This document shows, piece by piece, positions 41,887-55,600 of a DNA stretch of 62,241 nucleotides. Position numbers and translations under genes: made by a program. The notes under the pieces were generated by a model. The model worked only from the letters and a program-made list of their open reading frames with translations. It had not been told where the DNA came from and made no database searches. Position 1 is the first letter of the stretch. Every line of letters starts with the position of its first letter. The DNA comes from Vitrella brassicaformis (lineage: Eukaryota; Sar; Vitrellaceae). Where the stretch lies: contig CDMY01000344.1 of the NCBI GenBank assembly GCA_001179505.1, positions 49,414 through 111,654 on the forward strand. The letters are read 5' to 3'.

Positions 41887-43594
41887 ATGGCTACGAGCAT
41901 CTGGCGGACGCCCGAATTCATCGACTACTATGCCGTCGACTTCTTCGGCATTCCCTCGTCCGCCGAGGGCGAAGGCGTCACGCCCTCGGCCGCCATCACC
42001 GGTCAGAAATGAGAAAAGAAAAGAACAACGGCAGCGCTCTCATGAATCATCTCGTCTGTCTGTCTGTCAGGTGCGCTATCCTTCGGTCTTCGCATCGTGG
42101 ACAAGCTCATCGCGGAGGGCCCGCAGAACACCTGGCTGCGGGAGGCCCTTGTGGCCGTCAAGTTCGCCCTCCTCCAGTGCGACGCCAACCTGGCGAAGGG
42201 CATCCCCCGCAAATACGACCCCGCCGCCATCCACAGCTTCCTCATCGATGTCGGATCGCGAGTGCGGGGCCTCGCCGCTGGCGAGTCGGTCATCCTCCCG
42301 GGCGGCGTGGCGCTCGACCTGCAGTCCAAGCCCCACTGGCTGCTGTTCATCGTCTCGAGGCCCCGTGACCGGCCCAACTACTCCTTTGCGGTGGTGAACC
42401 CTGGCGGGCTCGGTTCGGAGAACCATGCGGTGCGGCTGCTGCCGTCGCCGCCACTGGGGATCATTCAGCGGGACACACTGCTGGTGCTGGAGGGCGTGAG
42501 GGGTGAGAGGGTGGCGCACAGCTCCTTCTGGCTGCTGGTCTACAGGCTCCTCTACAAGCCTCACGCCACCAACTTCCGCACCCTCTACAACGTCCTGCTG
42601 CCCTACCTCAATGGCAAGCCGCTGCTCTACAACTGGTTCGACCCGCCAGATGGCAGCTGCCTTGACTCGGCCGACAGCGGGCCCGGAATGCGCGGCGCGG
42701 GGGGGCTGTGGCGGAACGAGTTCAAGGGGACGAGCACGCTCAACAGCATGGCGTCGCCGGTGGATTGCGTCATGGGGTGTGTGCTGTACTTGCTGAGGGG
42801 CCAGGGGCTGACGAGGGCCGAGGCGGCCAGCGTGGAGGTGCTTCTACACTGGGCCGTCTGCAAGGCCGTCGAGCAGGACGTCGATGCCAGTATGAAGACC
42901 AAATTCCACCGGTCCGACAAGCTACTCACAGATCTCGCCTGTCGGTAAGGGACAGCTAACAACACACATACACAAGGAGCGGACGGACCCTATCTATCCC
43001 TGTGTGTGTGTTCTGCTCTGTGTGTGTTCAGTCGGCTGGCCCAGGTGGCGTCTGACCGTGCTCTCGCTCAGGGCGAGGAGCCCAGCCGGCCGCCACCACA
43101 AGTGCACCGCCTATGGCTCACCCCCCAGCACTACCTCTCCGTCCGGCAGCTCATCGACGCCATACACACAAAGGTCAGGAGCCGGCTGCCCGCATCCCAG
43201 AACGGATACGGAGAGGGCAACTGCGCCCTCAGCCCTGCCATCGCCGACCCCAAGTGCTCCTTTGCCGCCACGGCCACCCGGTTCCCCCTGTTTGGGAGGT
43301 TTCGGAGGGATGCGAGCGTGGAGGGCCTGGCGGGTGAGGCGCGTTCGGTGCCCTTGGTGCTGCCTGTGGAGCTGTCTGGTGTGAGTGACCGGGTGCGGAG
43401 TGTGGGCGAGGTGGGTGTGGGTCTGCGGCGGGTGGTGGAGTGCTGCACCCTGCTGGCGAACCAGAGCCAGTCGCTCAAACACACCTATTGCTGGAGATAC
43501 CAGCTCATCCTGCACTTCTTTGTCCACGTGAGTGGACCACGGGAGTGGCGGGGGGAGGGAGGGAGGGAGGGAGAGATGGAAGGAGTCTTGGATC

Positions 43595-43627
<33 letters not shown>

Positions 43628-46600
43628 CTGTCATGGCTAGGTTGTGCCCCTGCCCCTGCCGCACGGCCATCCCGATCGCGCCACCAAGTGCATCTGGGCC
43701 ACGTCGACACTCAGACGAGAAACACAGATCGATCTCATGAGGTAGTGCAACAAAACATGCACACCCACGGCTGGCTGGATGAATGCATCTCTCTCTCTCT
43801 CTCTCTCCGTCTTTCCAGGTTACTGCACCAGGTCTCCCGCCATTTCCTCGCAGCCGTGTTCTCCCTCCGCAACACCCGTGGCCTGGACGCTTCGCGCATC
43901 ACGGTGATGGCAGCAATCTGCTGCCTGGCCGACGCCATCTGCCGCACGCCGGCCTCCGACACGCCCAGCGCCTTCTCGCTGCACTACAGCGGCCGGGCCG
44001 AGGGGCCCGTCAAGGCCTTTGGCTTCGATATCACCTACTTTGCTGACGAGAGTGAATTCTTCCTGCTTGTCGACCCCGCCCTGAGTCTTGTGAGGTGCCA
44101 GGTAGGTCATCTAGATCTAGAGAGAGGGGGGGCGATGGCGTGTGTGATGGCCTGCCTTGCACTGGTCTGTACAGGTGTTGGATTACTTCACTGCGATATG
44201 TGACCGTTTGTCTGGTGACCATGTGGCGTATCGGTTCGAGAACAACCTGGACCTCGGGCAGGGCGACCAAACGCTGCTCGAACAGGTCTGTCAGGTCGGC
44301 GGGTGGGGCCCCACACCGGGCAGGTGTGTGTGGATGAGTGTGTGGTTCTTTCTGCTTTGTGTGTNNNNNNNNNNNNNNNNNNNNNNNNNNNNNNNNNNNN
44401 NNNNNNNNNNNNNNNNNNNNNNNNNNNNNNNNNNNNNNNNNNNNNNNNNNNNNNNNNNNNNNNNNNNNNNNNNNNNNNNNNNNNNNNNNNNNNNNNNNNN
44501 NNNNNNNNNNNNNNNNNNNNNNNNNNNNNNNNNNNNNNNNNNNNNNNNNNNNNNNNNNNNNNNNNNNNNNNNNNNNNNNNNNNNNNNNNNNNNNNNNNNN
44601 NNNNNNNNNNNNNNNNNNNNNNNNNNNNNNNNNNNNNNNNNNNNNNNNNNNNNNNNNNNNNNNNGGGGGGGGGGGGGGGGGGGTGCACAGATATGTCTGC
44701 AAATGGGGTTCAATCGGCACCCCCAGCTGTTGCCCCTCTACTTCTCGGGCGAACAACCAGAGGTAACCTTGGACGCAAACACACACACACCCCGGCAAAT
44801 CAGTCGACGCACGTGCGTGTGTCCCTCCCTCCCTGCAGCTGATGGATCTCTACCCCGACATGCTCTACCTCCGCGACCTCGTCTTCATGTTCAAAGTAAC
44901 ACAACACAACACAACACACACATCACGCAACTCACACGTCATTCGCGCATCCCTGCGTGTCTCTCTGCCCCAGGCGCTGATGAATCCCTCCGGCGAGACC
45001 CTCCCCGAGCTCAAGCGATGGTCAGTGGCCGACGCGTCGCTCAACTGGGCCTACAACCACGCCAAGAAGACCTTCGTGGTGCGGGGGTTCGGCAAGGCCC
45101 TCGAGTGCGCCGAGTTCGTCAAGGACGACTACTACGACAAAAAAAAGAAGAAGGGCATGTTCGGCCGACTGGGGGCTTGGTTCGGCATGAAGGGCCGGGC
45201 CAGGGCGCCGCCCAGTGCGGCTGACCCAAGCAACCTCGTCCAGGGCACCAGGATCGACACTGAAGGTCGGTGAAGGGACAGGACAGGCAGAGAGGCATGG
45301 ATGCGTGTGTGCGTGCGTGCGTGCGTGCGTGTGTGTGTGGTCAGATGACGTGTTGCATCTGAAGCAGCTGCCTGACTTTGAGGGGAGGCTGGGCGCGCAG
45401 GACGCGGAGCTTTTGCTGCAGTATCTCACGGCACCCTACATCAGGTAGGTACCTACACACACGTGCATCTTGACACACATTGATGGATGGAAACACGGCC
45501 TCCTCTGTGTGTCTGCGCGTTGTGTCAGGATCCCCCTGGTGCTTCAGTTCTTCGCCGACGAGTCCAAGATCGACGCCCTCTTCTCCAAAGAGCTGCAGCA
45601 GGTCCTCAGCGCCACCCTGTTCGAGCCATCCATCTGGCAAAAGTCGTCACACAAGCCACTCCCCGGCCTCGTCCCCGCACCATCACGCGACTTCCTCGCC
45701 ACCCCGCTCGGCCTGCTCTACAACGAACTCACCCACTCGCCGCGCACCGTCCTCTACGCCCTCGAGGAGCTGCTCGACATCGCCATGGACAAGGACACCG
45801 GGCGCTACACGACCCCCGCTGCGTCGATTCTGCTGTTCATCGTGCGGCTGGCCGTGCAGGTGGAGGGGTACGTGCTGTTCATCCTGCGGCACAACAAGTT
45901 CTGGGACACCCATGGCAGGGACGGGCCGTCGCCGACAGCCTCCGAGACGGACACAGGGCAGATGGCCGGGGTGGGGTGGGCGGCGAGGGTTCGGGGGCTC
46001 ACCACATCCACAGACATCCTGAGCCTCCTCTCGACCGCCCAGCGGCGGGTGAGGGCACGGCTGACCGGCCCAGTGGTGCGGCTGCTGGAGGACTGGGCGG
46101 CCAAGGCCGCCCACCACTCCGACCTGCACATGGCGTGTGTGCTGTACGCCCACCTGGCCTACATCTACAAGGACACGGCAGCCGAGGAGCTCGACGCGGC
46201 GGCTGTGTCGGCGCTGCTGGTCAGCCAGGTGTTCGTCTTCACCCACCACAACTTCAAGGCGGAGGTGAGGAGGGGCGCCGGGCTGCCGGGCTACTCGCCC
46301 CCCTCCCTCCCGGAGCAGCCCAACGCCGGAGCGGCCGCCGAGGCGGCCGCCAATCCCCAGGAGAAGACTGCAGCCGACGCCAAGGAAGACAAGGAGGCGC
46401 AGGGCGGCGACAGCCTCGGGGTGCCCGACATAGAGATGTTCTCCATCCTTCAGGCCCATCGCGTCAAGCTCCTCAGGTGGCTGCGGGCGCACCCCGAGGA
46501 GGGAGACAGGGCGATGGAGGCGGTGGTGCGGACAGTCACCTTCACCGGCTCGCGAGGGGTGCAGCGGGGGGCCGCAAGTGAAGGCATGTTGGCCAGGCAC

Positions 46601-49600
46601 TGGCACGTGCCCGACGGCTACTGCTCGGAGGGGAGGTTCATCCCCGACAGCGAGCTGGGCGAGAGCGGTGGGAGCAAGGGCTCCGATACCCTTGGCAAGA
46701 GCAGCAAAGCCGTGGCGACGTACGAGGCGTGGTTGCGTGAGGTGACGACTCAGGCGGGCGACACGGAGATCAATTTGCAGCTGGGGGAGTTTTCGCTCAA
46801 GAAGAACCCCATGGAGCTACTGGGCGAGTGGGTCAACGACTTCGATGACTTCGTGGCCCTCTTTGGGGAGGTCTCCGACACGGTGTCCTTCCAGTCGGCC
46901 GTCGTGCAAGTGACGACAAACCGGTAAGCAGCGAGTCTGCGTCTGGTCAACTGGGATGGAAACACGGCGTTGATTCGTTGCCATGTGTCGTGTGGTGCTG
47001 CAGGTATTGGTGTCGCCTGGTCGGTCGCCGGCACGACCTGCAGCGGTGGGAGCCCGACACCAGGCTGCTCACCTTCAGCTTCAAGCGGCGATACAGCCCC
47101 ACGGGACTTCGGCCCGACGAGAGCTGGCTGCCGCCACTGCTGGACCCCTTCCTCGCCTTCTACTTCCCCAACCTGCCCATCTACGTCGCCGACTCGCCCG
47201 CGCCAGACTGCATCCGCCTCATGTGTGTGGTGCCCACCGTGGGCAGCGCGCCGCAGAGCTCTCCCTCGAGCGCCCCGCCACCGCCCGACACGGTCAAGGA
47301 GATCATCTGTGTGCGGGAGCCGCCGTCCATCCAGGTCTTCAACTTCCGCGAGCACGGCCGACGGATCTATCGCGTGTTGGTCTACACGTCCGACGTGGCG
47401 CACTGTCTGCACGACTGTGCCAACAAGTTCCCGGACCCCAGTGAGGTCGGGAGCAAGGTGGCGCTGGCCAGCGGGGTGCCTGGCTTGGGGGCGGCCGCCA
47501 TGGGGGCGTCTTTGGTGATATCGAGGAACCTCGCCAAGAGGGTCGGCGTGCAGACATTCATCCCGCCGGTCTACCTCAAGGTGGGAAACCGCGATGGTCC
47601 GTCAACGGTGTGTTGTGCACATACATGTTAATTGTGTGAGTGTGGTGTCTGTCAGGGTTTGATCCCCACGGCCCTTCTGGAGGAGTATGAGTTCTGGCAG
47701 AACGAGGACGACTCATTCACGGGCATTCAGCGCATCGACAAACGCGAGAAGACCAAGACGCCGTCCGAGCTCAAGATCACCATCCACGCAAGCGGCGCAC
47801 CCGAGCCATCCACCAACACCATCGGCCCCTCAGAAGCCACCGCCACTATCCAGCGATATGCCGTCAAGCTGGGCCCCTCCGGCCCATCGTCCATTGCACA
47901 CGTCACCCAGATGGGCAGCGCCAGCACTGCCACTTCTGGCTGGGCCAGGAGTGCATTCGCCAACTCTCGCAGAGGGTCGGGTGACCTCAGCGCGCCTGAC
48001 GCCGTCATCGGCCAGCGCGACCCGAGCGAGCCGACGTGGACATTGCTGAATCTGCAGTATGTGTCGGGTGACAGCCCGCTGCAGAAGCTGGTGAGCACGC
48101 TGAAGCGGCTGGACAACCTCAGCCACACGCTGGTGTGGAGCATGAGCAAGGAGGGCGAGATCGACGGGCAGGCCGACGACATCCACACCATCGACCTCAT
48201 CGAGTTGCCACGTGTCGGGCTCACCTTCCGCCCCCCGCCCTTAAAGGGCACCGCCGAGAAGGCCAAGCAGCGGCCATTCTACTGCGAGCAGCACACGGGG
48301 CTCTACATCAGCGGCCGCAACATACACGGGTCCCCCCTGACCGCTAAGCTCCTCAAGGGCCTGCCAAACGCCATTCTGCTCGAGAATGACGACAACGACC
48401 TCTTCATTCTCGCGTCTGCGTGCTGCCGGCCGGTCCGGCTCGGCAGGGCGGCCCAGGGTGGCGGCAATGAGGGCCCTGGGCGGCAGGTGAGGGCGCTGGA
48501 GTCAGATTTCCTCATCGACTTCTCTGATCGCACGTGGTCGGCGAGTCTGGACGATGCGCGGCACTACCTCTACGCCATCCACTCGAGCCGCTCCTTCCTT
48601 TTTATCCCGACGGTTGCGTCCGCGCTGCACCTGCTGCTGATGCGGTTCCTCGATCGCAACTATGAGGAGGTGGTCAAGCTGGCCGAGTCGGCGTGCTTCA
48701 CCGACGCCCCGCCCACCAAGGAGGAGAAGCAGCTGTGGCAGCAGATCAACATGATCGGGCCAGACTCGGACCCACACCCAGACGCACACGCGTGTCGCCT
48801 CAAGATCCTGCTCGTGGCCGCTCGGCAGGGAGTGAACGTCACCGGAGGTCAGCCTGACCACCAAAAGGCGGACGGCTTCGGTCTCACCTGGTCGCTCGCT
48901 CGGGAGCTCAAGGCGTATGTGTCCCGCTACCAATACGTGTCGGCCGCTTGCCGGCTGGCGGCGGCGGAAGAGCTGGAGCTGCTGCGTCTGTGCCCTCATG
49001 GTGACGCCACCGAGCTGACGAATCGCATTGCCCTGCTCAAGGCGGTCACGACGACCGGCGGCCGTGGGGACAACAACTCTATCGCACTGGTGGCGCCGAC
49101 GCACCCCAGATATGACGACTATGACATGGTCGATGATCGCACTTGCATGGAGAGGGAGGCCGGGGGCGTGGCGGGCAGCCTGTGGGAGTCCTTCAGCAAC
49201 CTCGTGGGCACCTTGCAGTACAAGCGGCCGACCGACGAGGAGCTCTCGGGCGCGGCGGCTGTGGCCTTTGTGGAGAGGTGGCTGGAGCGTGGGGTGAGGA
49301 TGGGCGACTGGCTGTACCTCTATGAGCTGCTGTGCGGGGTGCTGCCGCTCAAGCTGGTGCCGGGAGAGGAGACCTGGCCGTGGGGGGCCATACTCATTCG
49401 GATGCTCCCGCCGGGGACCTTCAAGACGCGCAGCAGACTCATGTCCATTCTCAGGATGCTGGCCATCAATCCGAGTGTCGGACCACAGCTGCCGAGGTTC
49501 GAAGACGACCGCAAAAGTGAGCATGGCACAGCTCAGCACAGCGCATCACAGCACACGTCGATCTCTGTGTGTCGTTCGTGTGGTGCTATTGCAGGCAAGC

Positions 49601-52600
49601 TCCCTCTGGGGATCATGTTCAAGGGGTCCGAGCCCTTCCAGCGTCTGATGAAGCAGCTGCAGGCGTCCCTCAACGACATCGCCCGCTCCGACGCCATCGA
49701 CTGGCCCCACCCCCCCACCACGGCCATCCCCTTTGTGCTCAACTTCAGGATGACCGTGCCCCCGCTCGACCACCCCCACAGCCGCTGCTGGCTCAGCCCA
49801 CGAGTCGACGACTACCGCTGTGGCGCCAGGACGCTCATGCCCGTTAGCGGGCCCGTCACTGCCACCCAGCAGCAGCAACAGCAGCAGCAGGGGACCAACC
49901 GGCCGCCAGACCACCCGATTCAGCTGAGCTCGGCCGACGTGTGGGCCTTCGGCAACATCCCCCTGGAGCCCATCGGGCTGAACACCTTCATCACGTCGAC
50001 GAGCCGCCTGACCAGGGGCCTCCCGAGTGTGTCGAGTGAGGTGCCTTTGCGGGTGTCGCAGCACCCCTCGGCCAAGAGTGTCATGGGCGAGGCCACACTC
50101 AGGAGACTTCAGCACGAGACGCGGGCGTATGCGGAGCAGATGAACAACGCCGCCAAGCCGGAGCTGTTGGGCTTCGCCGACAGCGACCTCACCACCGCCA
50201 CACGAGACGTCGCCCACGCCCGCTCCCTTGCGCAGAAAGTGGCCACTCTGCGCGAGAACCTGCACAAGATCTTTGCGCGAGACGGGCGGTTCATCGAGGG
50301 CGGCATTCGGCTGGCACTCAACCTGGCCAACTCCACCGACCTGCCAGCCCAGGCGCCGGCCAGTGTGTCGAATCCCTTTGCCCCCCCACCGCCGCCACCA
50401 CCGCCACCCACGTGAGCACCGGAACACCATCCAGACATCCCTTCTCGTGTGCATGGCGCTTGCTGTGGTGCTTGCTGTGTGTGTGTGTGTGTGTGTGTGT
50501 TGGTATAGTGAGCAGATGAAGCAGCGGCAGTGGGCGTACGACCTGGGCAAGCTGTGTGAGCGCGAGCCGGTGCTGTCATTTGATTTCCTGGTGACCCTCC
50601 TCATGTCCAGCACCGCCGCCGCCGACCTGCAGCGACTCAACCCCTTCCTCAGGGACCACTCCATCCAGGACCTCTTCTCGCTCGTCGCCGGCGTCATGCT
50701 CGCCGTCAACAGAAGGGCACAGGTCTCCCGGTGCCTCACTGACGCCAAGGACCTTATCCATCTGCTCGTCGACCAACGGCCAGGAGCTCGCACAACCGGG
50801 TCGTCCGAGGCGCTCGGCAGCCAGCAATCGGCTGAGAAGCCGGTGTCCTCTGCGCGTGTGCACGCGCTCAAGATGAAGGCGGCGAGCCTTGCTGAGAATC
50901 TGGGGTCGAAGCGGCACTACACCAAGCAGGGCGAGGGGGGTGTGGTGTACGATCCCCGATTTCTGGTGTTCGAGTTCGCCTACAACATCCTGCTGCGGGA
51001 GAGCCAGGTGGTGCTTATCCAGAAGTTCATGACGGCCGTCAAGGAGGGCCGCAGTCTCTGCCACCAAATGATCATGGGCGCCGGCAAGACAACCGTCGTC
51101 GCGCCGCTGCTCGCCCTCCTCCTGGGCGATGGACAGACGTTCGTCGGGCAGGTGGTGCCGCAGGAGCTGCTCGAGTTCACGAGGGCGGTGCTGCGCGAGC
51201 GGTTCTCTGCCGTGATTCGGAAGAGCGTCTACACGTTCCGGTTCACGCGCTACATGGAGGCGACGCCGGATCTCTACCTGAAGCTGCTGCAGGCCAAGGA
51301 GACCAGGTCGGTGGTGCTGGCCAGCCCTACGTCCATCAAGTCGCTCCTGCTCAAATTTGTCGGTATGTGCACTCTACGGACCAACACAAGATGGCAGAGC
51401 AAAAGGCCGTTTGTGTGCATTGCTTATCTCGTGGTTGGTGTGTTGTGTTGTGGGGTGTGTGTGCAGAGCTGCTGCACATGCTGGACAAGGGGACGAGCCG
51501 CGCGAGGTCGCGATGGATCGCTCATGCGGCCCTGGCGGCTGCGGCGGGGCGCAAGCGAGTCAGCAGGGCGCTCAAAAGGTTGTTCGGACGCAAATCAGGT
51601 CAGCCTCTATCAGATCAGCGGCAAGTTGAACCACGAGCTGTATGTGTGTGCAGGTCTACAGGTGGCCGAGGAGGCCCTGCAGGGCGGGGCGACAGTGGTG
51701 CCCCTCGACGACGTCGGGCAGCTGACCGTCCGGAAGGAGATGGACCTCTGCCTGCGGATCCTCCAGCTCTTCCAGAGCGGCGTGCTGCTCATCGACGAGG
51801 TCGACCTCATCCTACACCCACTCAGGAGCGAGCTGCACTGGCCCGTCGGTGCCAAGCAGCCCCTGGATTTCACCCGACCCATAGCGACTGAGAAGGGCAA
51901 AGACCCAGGGGGCGGTGGTAGTGCTGGTGGGCCTGAGACAGAGGAGGGTCTGAGGTGGCAGCTGCCGTGGCACCTGCTGGACGCTGTATTCTACTACCAG
52001 ACGGGCAGCATGAGCGTGCCATTCACCGACTCGCGAGAGGCCAAGACCATCCTCGACAAGATCAGGGAGGTGCTGAGGGAAGGGGTCAGGACCAACGCCT
52101 TCCAGTCCACCCCGCACCTGGTGCTGCTCAATCTCGCCTTCTACCATGCCAACCTGAAGCCGCTGCTCGCCCGGTGGGTTTTCCTTTTCCTGCGTGCGCG
52201 TCGCTTCCACGGGATGAGCGACGACAAGGCCCTCACATACATCACTTTGCCGAGCGATGTGGGGCCGGTGACGGTGGGCGGCGGGAATGCTGGCGGGGGC
52301 GGGGTCGGGGGCAACATGCTCTACAACGAGATCTTTGACGGGGTGGACCGGCTCACCGACGTCAACATCAAGATGCTCAACCTGGCCAGGGAGTGGCTCA
52401 ACGCCTTCGCACCACACGTCATGCAGAAGGTCAATCGTGTCAGGTGAGCCATCCACCGAGTGAGTCGGTCAGCCAGCCAGGACTCTCCCTTGTGGGCTGG
52501 GCGTGGCGTGCATTCATGCATGCAGCTTCGGTGTGATGACCCCAGAGGAGCTGGCCAAGCAGATGCGGCTCAACCCCGTGATGCCCCGAACGCGGCACCT

Positions 52601-55600
52601 GCTGGCCGTGCCCTTCGTCGGCAAGGACGCCCCCTCGCTGGCGAGTGAGTTCTCACACCCAGACGTGGTCATCGGGCTCACCATCCTGGCATACCGATAC
52701 CAGGGCATGCGCGTTGCCGACTTCAAACAGGTGGGTAGGTGGGTACACCACACACAGACGGACGGACAGGCAAACCGCCCTGGGAAATCCATCTGCGCGT
52801 CTGAGTGTGTGTCGTTCAGGTGATGATGGAGCAGATGGACCGCATGGACGCCGAGTACGGCCCATTCGCGCAGCGGTCTGCGTGTCAGGAGTTCGTCACA
52901 TGGGTGGAGGCCTCGGGCGGCAGGGTGCGTGGCGTGAAGCGGCGGCGGATTCACCGTGACTACTGGGGCGACTGGGAGCGCACCAAGGGCTCCCAGATGT
53001 CGCTAGTCGAGGAGATCCGATCGCCCTCTCCCCTTCCTGCCGTCATGGGGACGGCTGGGGGTGTGGGAGTGGGTGGTTCTGCCGACGTTAACACCATGGA
53101 CGAAGAGGAGGAGGAAGACGCCTACCTCTTTCTGAGGATATGGCCACTGGAGCTGGTGGACCTGTACGACCACGACCAGGAGAGGGTGCTCTTCAAGCTG
53201 CTGTGGCGGCAGCCATTAGTCATTCAGGTGCACCTCTTTCGGTGGGTCTTCCCCATCACACTCGAGCACACGGCCGTCCAGCTGTCCGCGTCAGGGCAGG
53301 AGCTCGGCGGCCAGCTGCTCTTCCCCATTCGGCTGGGCTTCAGTGGCACACCGTCGGAGCTGCTGCCTCTGGAGCTGGGCCAGTGCCACTACGAGGCCGG
53401 CACCGACGGCAAGATGCTCTACTTCCTCACATCCATGGAGGTCATGTCCATGGAGCTGCTCGACCAGGGGTGGACAGTCACCTCAATCCTCGACCGCATC
53501 GCCCTCGCTGACCCGCCCTTCCACGCCCTCATCGACACGGGGGCCCACATCACGGGGCTGACCAATCTCGAGGTGGCGCATTACTTGCTGGACAAGGGGC
53601 TGCGGGGGTTTGAGGGGGTGGTCTTCTTGGACCGGGAGGATCGACAGATGGTGCTCGTGCGGGAGGGGTGGCGCGTCATGCGCCTGGCGCAGTGCGGCAT
53701 CAGCGCAGCCAGGAGATTCACCTTCTACGACCAAGTGTAAGCACACCTGCACAGCACACACTCAGTCAGAGACAAGACTCCTTTTGAGTGTATGTGATGT
53801 GGCGGCCTCGCCTGTTGTCAGTCACACGACAGGGCAGGACATCAAGCAGGCCATCTCTGCCTGTGCGGTGCTCACCGTCGGTAAAGACATGGTCTTCCGC
53901 GACTACGCCCAGGGCGCCTTCCGAATGCGCGGCATCGGCAACGGGCAAACCATCCGCCTTTTCATCCCGCCAGAGGTGGCCGACCTCATCCGATACACAA
54001 CCAAGAAGGCCGGCGCCCCCTCCTCCGTCTTCGAGCGGCTCCTCAGCCGTGCGGACGCCTCTGCAGCACCACCAGCCACAGCCATGCCCTCGCTCCTGTC
54101 CTCCGACACACTCGGGGGCAGCGGCGAGCTGGGCACCGCCTTGCGAGAGGTGTGTGGCTGGCTGGTGGTGCGGGGCATCGAGTCCGAGCAGCTGCAGTAT
54201 CGGCTGCTGAGCGCACAGAACCTCTCCAACGTCTGGAGGAAGCGCGCCTTCAGCCACCTGATCTACGCGCACTCGCAGGTCGGCTCCAACGAGTGCCCGC
54301 CCATCGTGCGGCAGTCGGTGGAGCTCTGGCGTGACCAGCTCCACTACGCCGTGCCCAACATGGTCCCCGTCATCCAGACGCAGTCGCAGAAGCTTCGCGA
54401 GAGCGCCAACGAGCACCAGGCCCTCTTGTCAGAGCAGAAGGACCAGGAGCTGGTGCATCGGATTCTGCAGAGTGCGGCTGACCGTGAGGCGCGGGAGCGG
54501 CAGGCTGTCAAGGGCGGGGCGGGGGCGGGTGGTGGGGGGCTGATTGGTCTGACTGGCAGTGAGGAGCGGGAGTTCCTGGAGGCGGAGATTGAGCAGGAGC
54601 AGGAGCAAGAACAGGAGGAGGAGCAGGTCAGTCAAGTCAGGATGACATAAGCCGTCTATTCTTGGCTGGCTTGTGTTGGTGTCTTAATTGTGTCAACTCT
54701 TTCTCTGTCTGGTGCATGTCTGTGTCTGTCTTTGTGTGGTGTGGCGTTCAGGAGATGGAGCAAGACCAGGAGCGTGAGCAGGTGGGTAAGACATGATGGA
54801 TGGATCAGTCACATCACCTACACATCACCCTACCCCGTGTGATGTGACCAGTCTGTATCGCTGTCTCCGTGCTGTCTGTGTGCCTGGTTCGATTCAGGAG
54901 CAGGAGAAGGAAGAGGAGAAGATGCCCGAGCCAGAAGAGGCAGCCAAACTCAAATACTCCAGACAGGTCAGCTAGACAGACCGTTACACACATACGCCAC
55001 GCAGCCACACCTCTGTGTGTGATGTGATGTTGTCTTCTCCCTTCACACACCACACCACACATACAGGACGAGGCGCCTTTGCCGTGGCCGATTGAGTCCC
55101 TCAAGGACGCACCATCCAAGCAGCAGCAGGCATTCTACCCTCTCTCTGAATTCGCCGTGCTCAAGGTCACAACACACCGCCACATCGCACCACAATCCCT
55201 CACTCACGCTCACACACTTTCCCTCCCTCCCTCCTTGCTGTGGTGTGCTGCGCATGATTGCAGAAGATGATAGCGCGTCCGCGGCCGATAGCCTTCCCCG
55301 AGTACCTGTACCTGAGCAACAACCACTACAAGGCGGGCTGGTCATGGAACACCTTCAGGCGCCTCAAGAACGTCATTGTCGTCATGGAGTGGATACCCGA
55401 CTGGTCAGACCTCAACCTACGCGGAAAGGCCAAAAACACTGTAAGTGAGTCGGCAGCACACCACACCACACCACAGCACAGCACAGCACACCCAACAACC
55501 ATACACATGGATGGATGGAAGGTCTGTCACATGATCACATGATGGATGGTGTCGCCTCGTGATGGCATGGCAGAGCGCCCCCCCTCCCGGCCTGTCGCCC

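Noticed and set aside
45540-46927. Alternative open frames of 180-364 codons overlapping the giant gene
   Set aside because: High GC at third positions opens other frames. Only the frame with IPLVLQFFADESKIDALFSK continues in phase with neighbouring exons.
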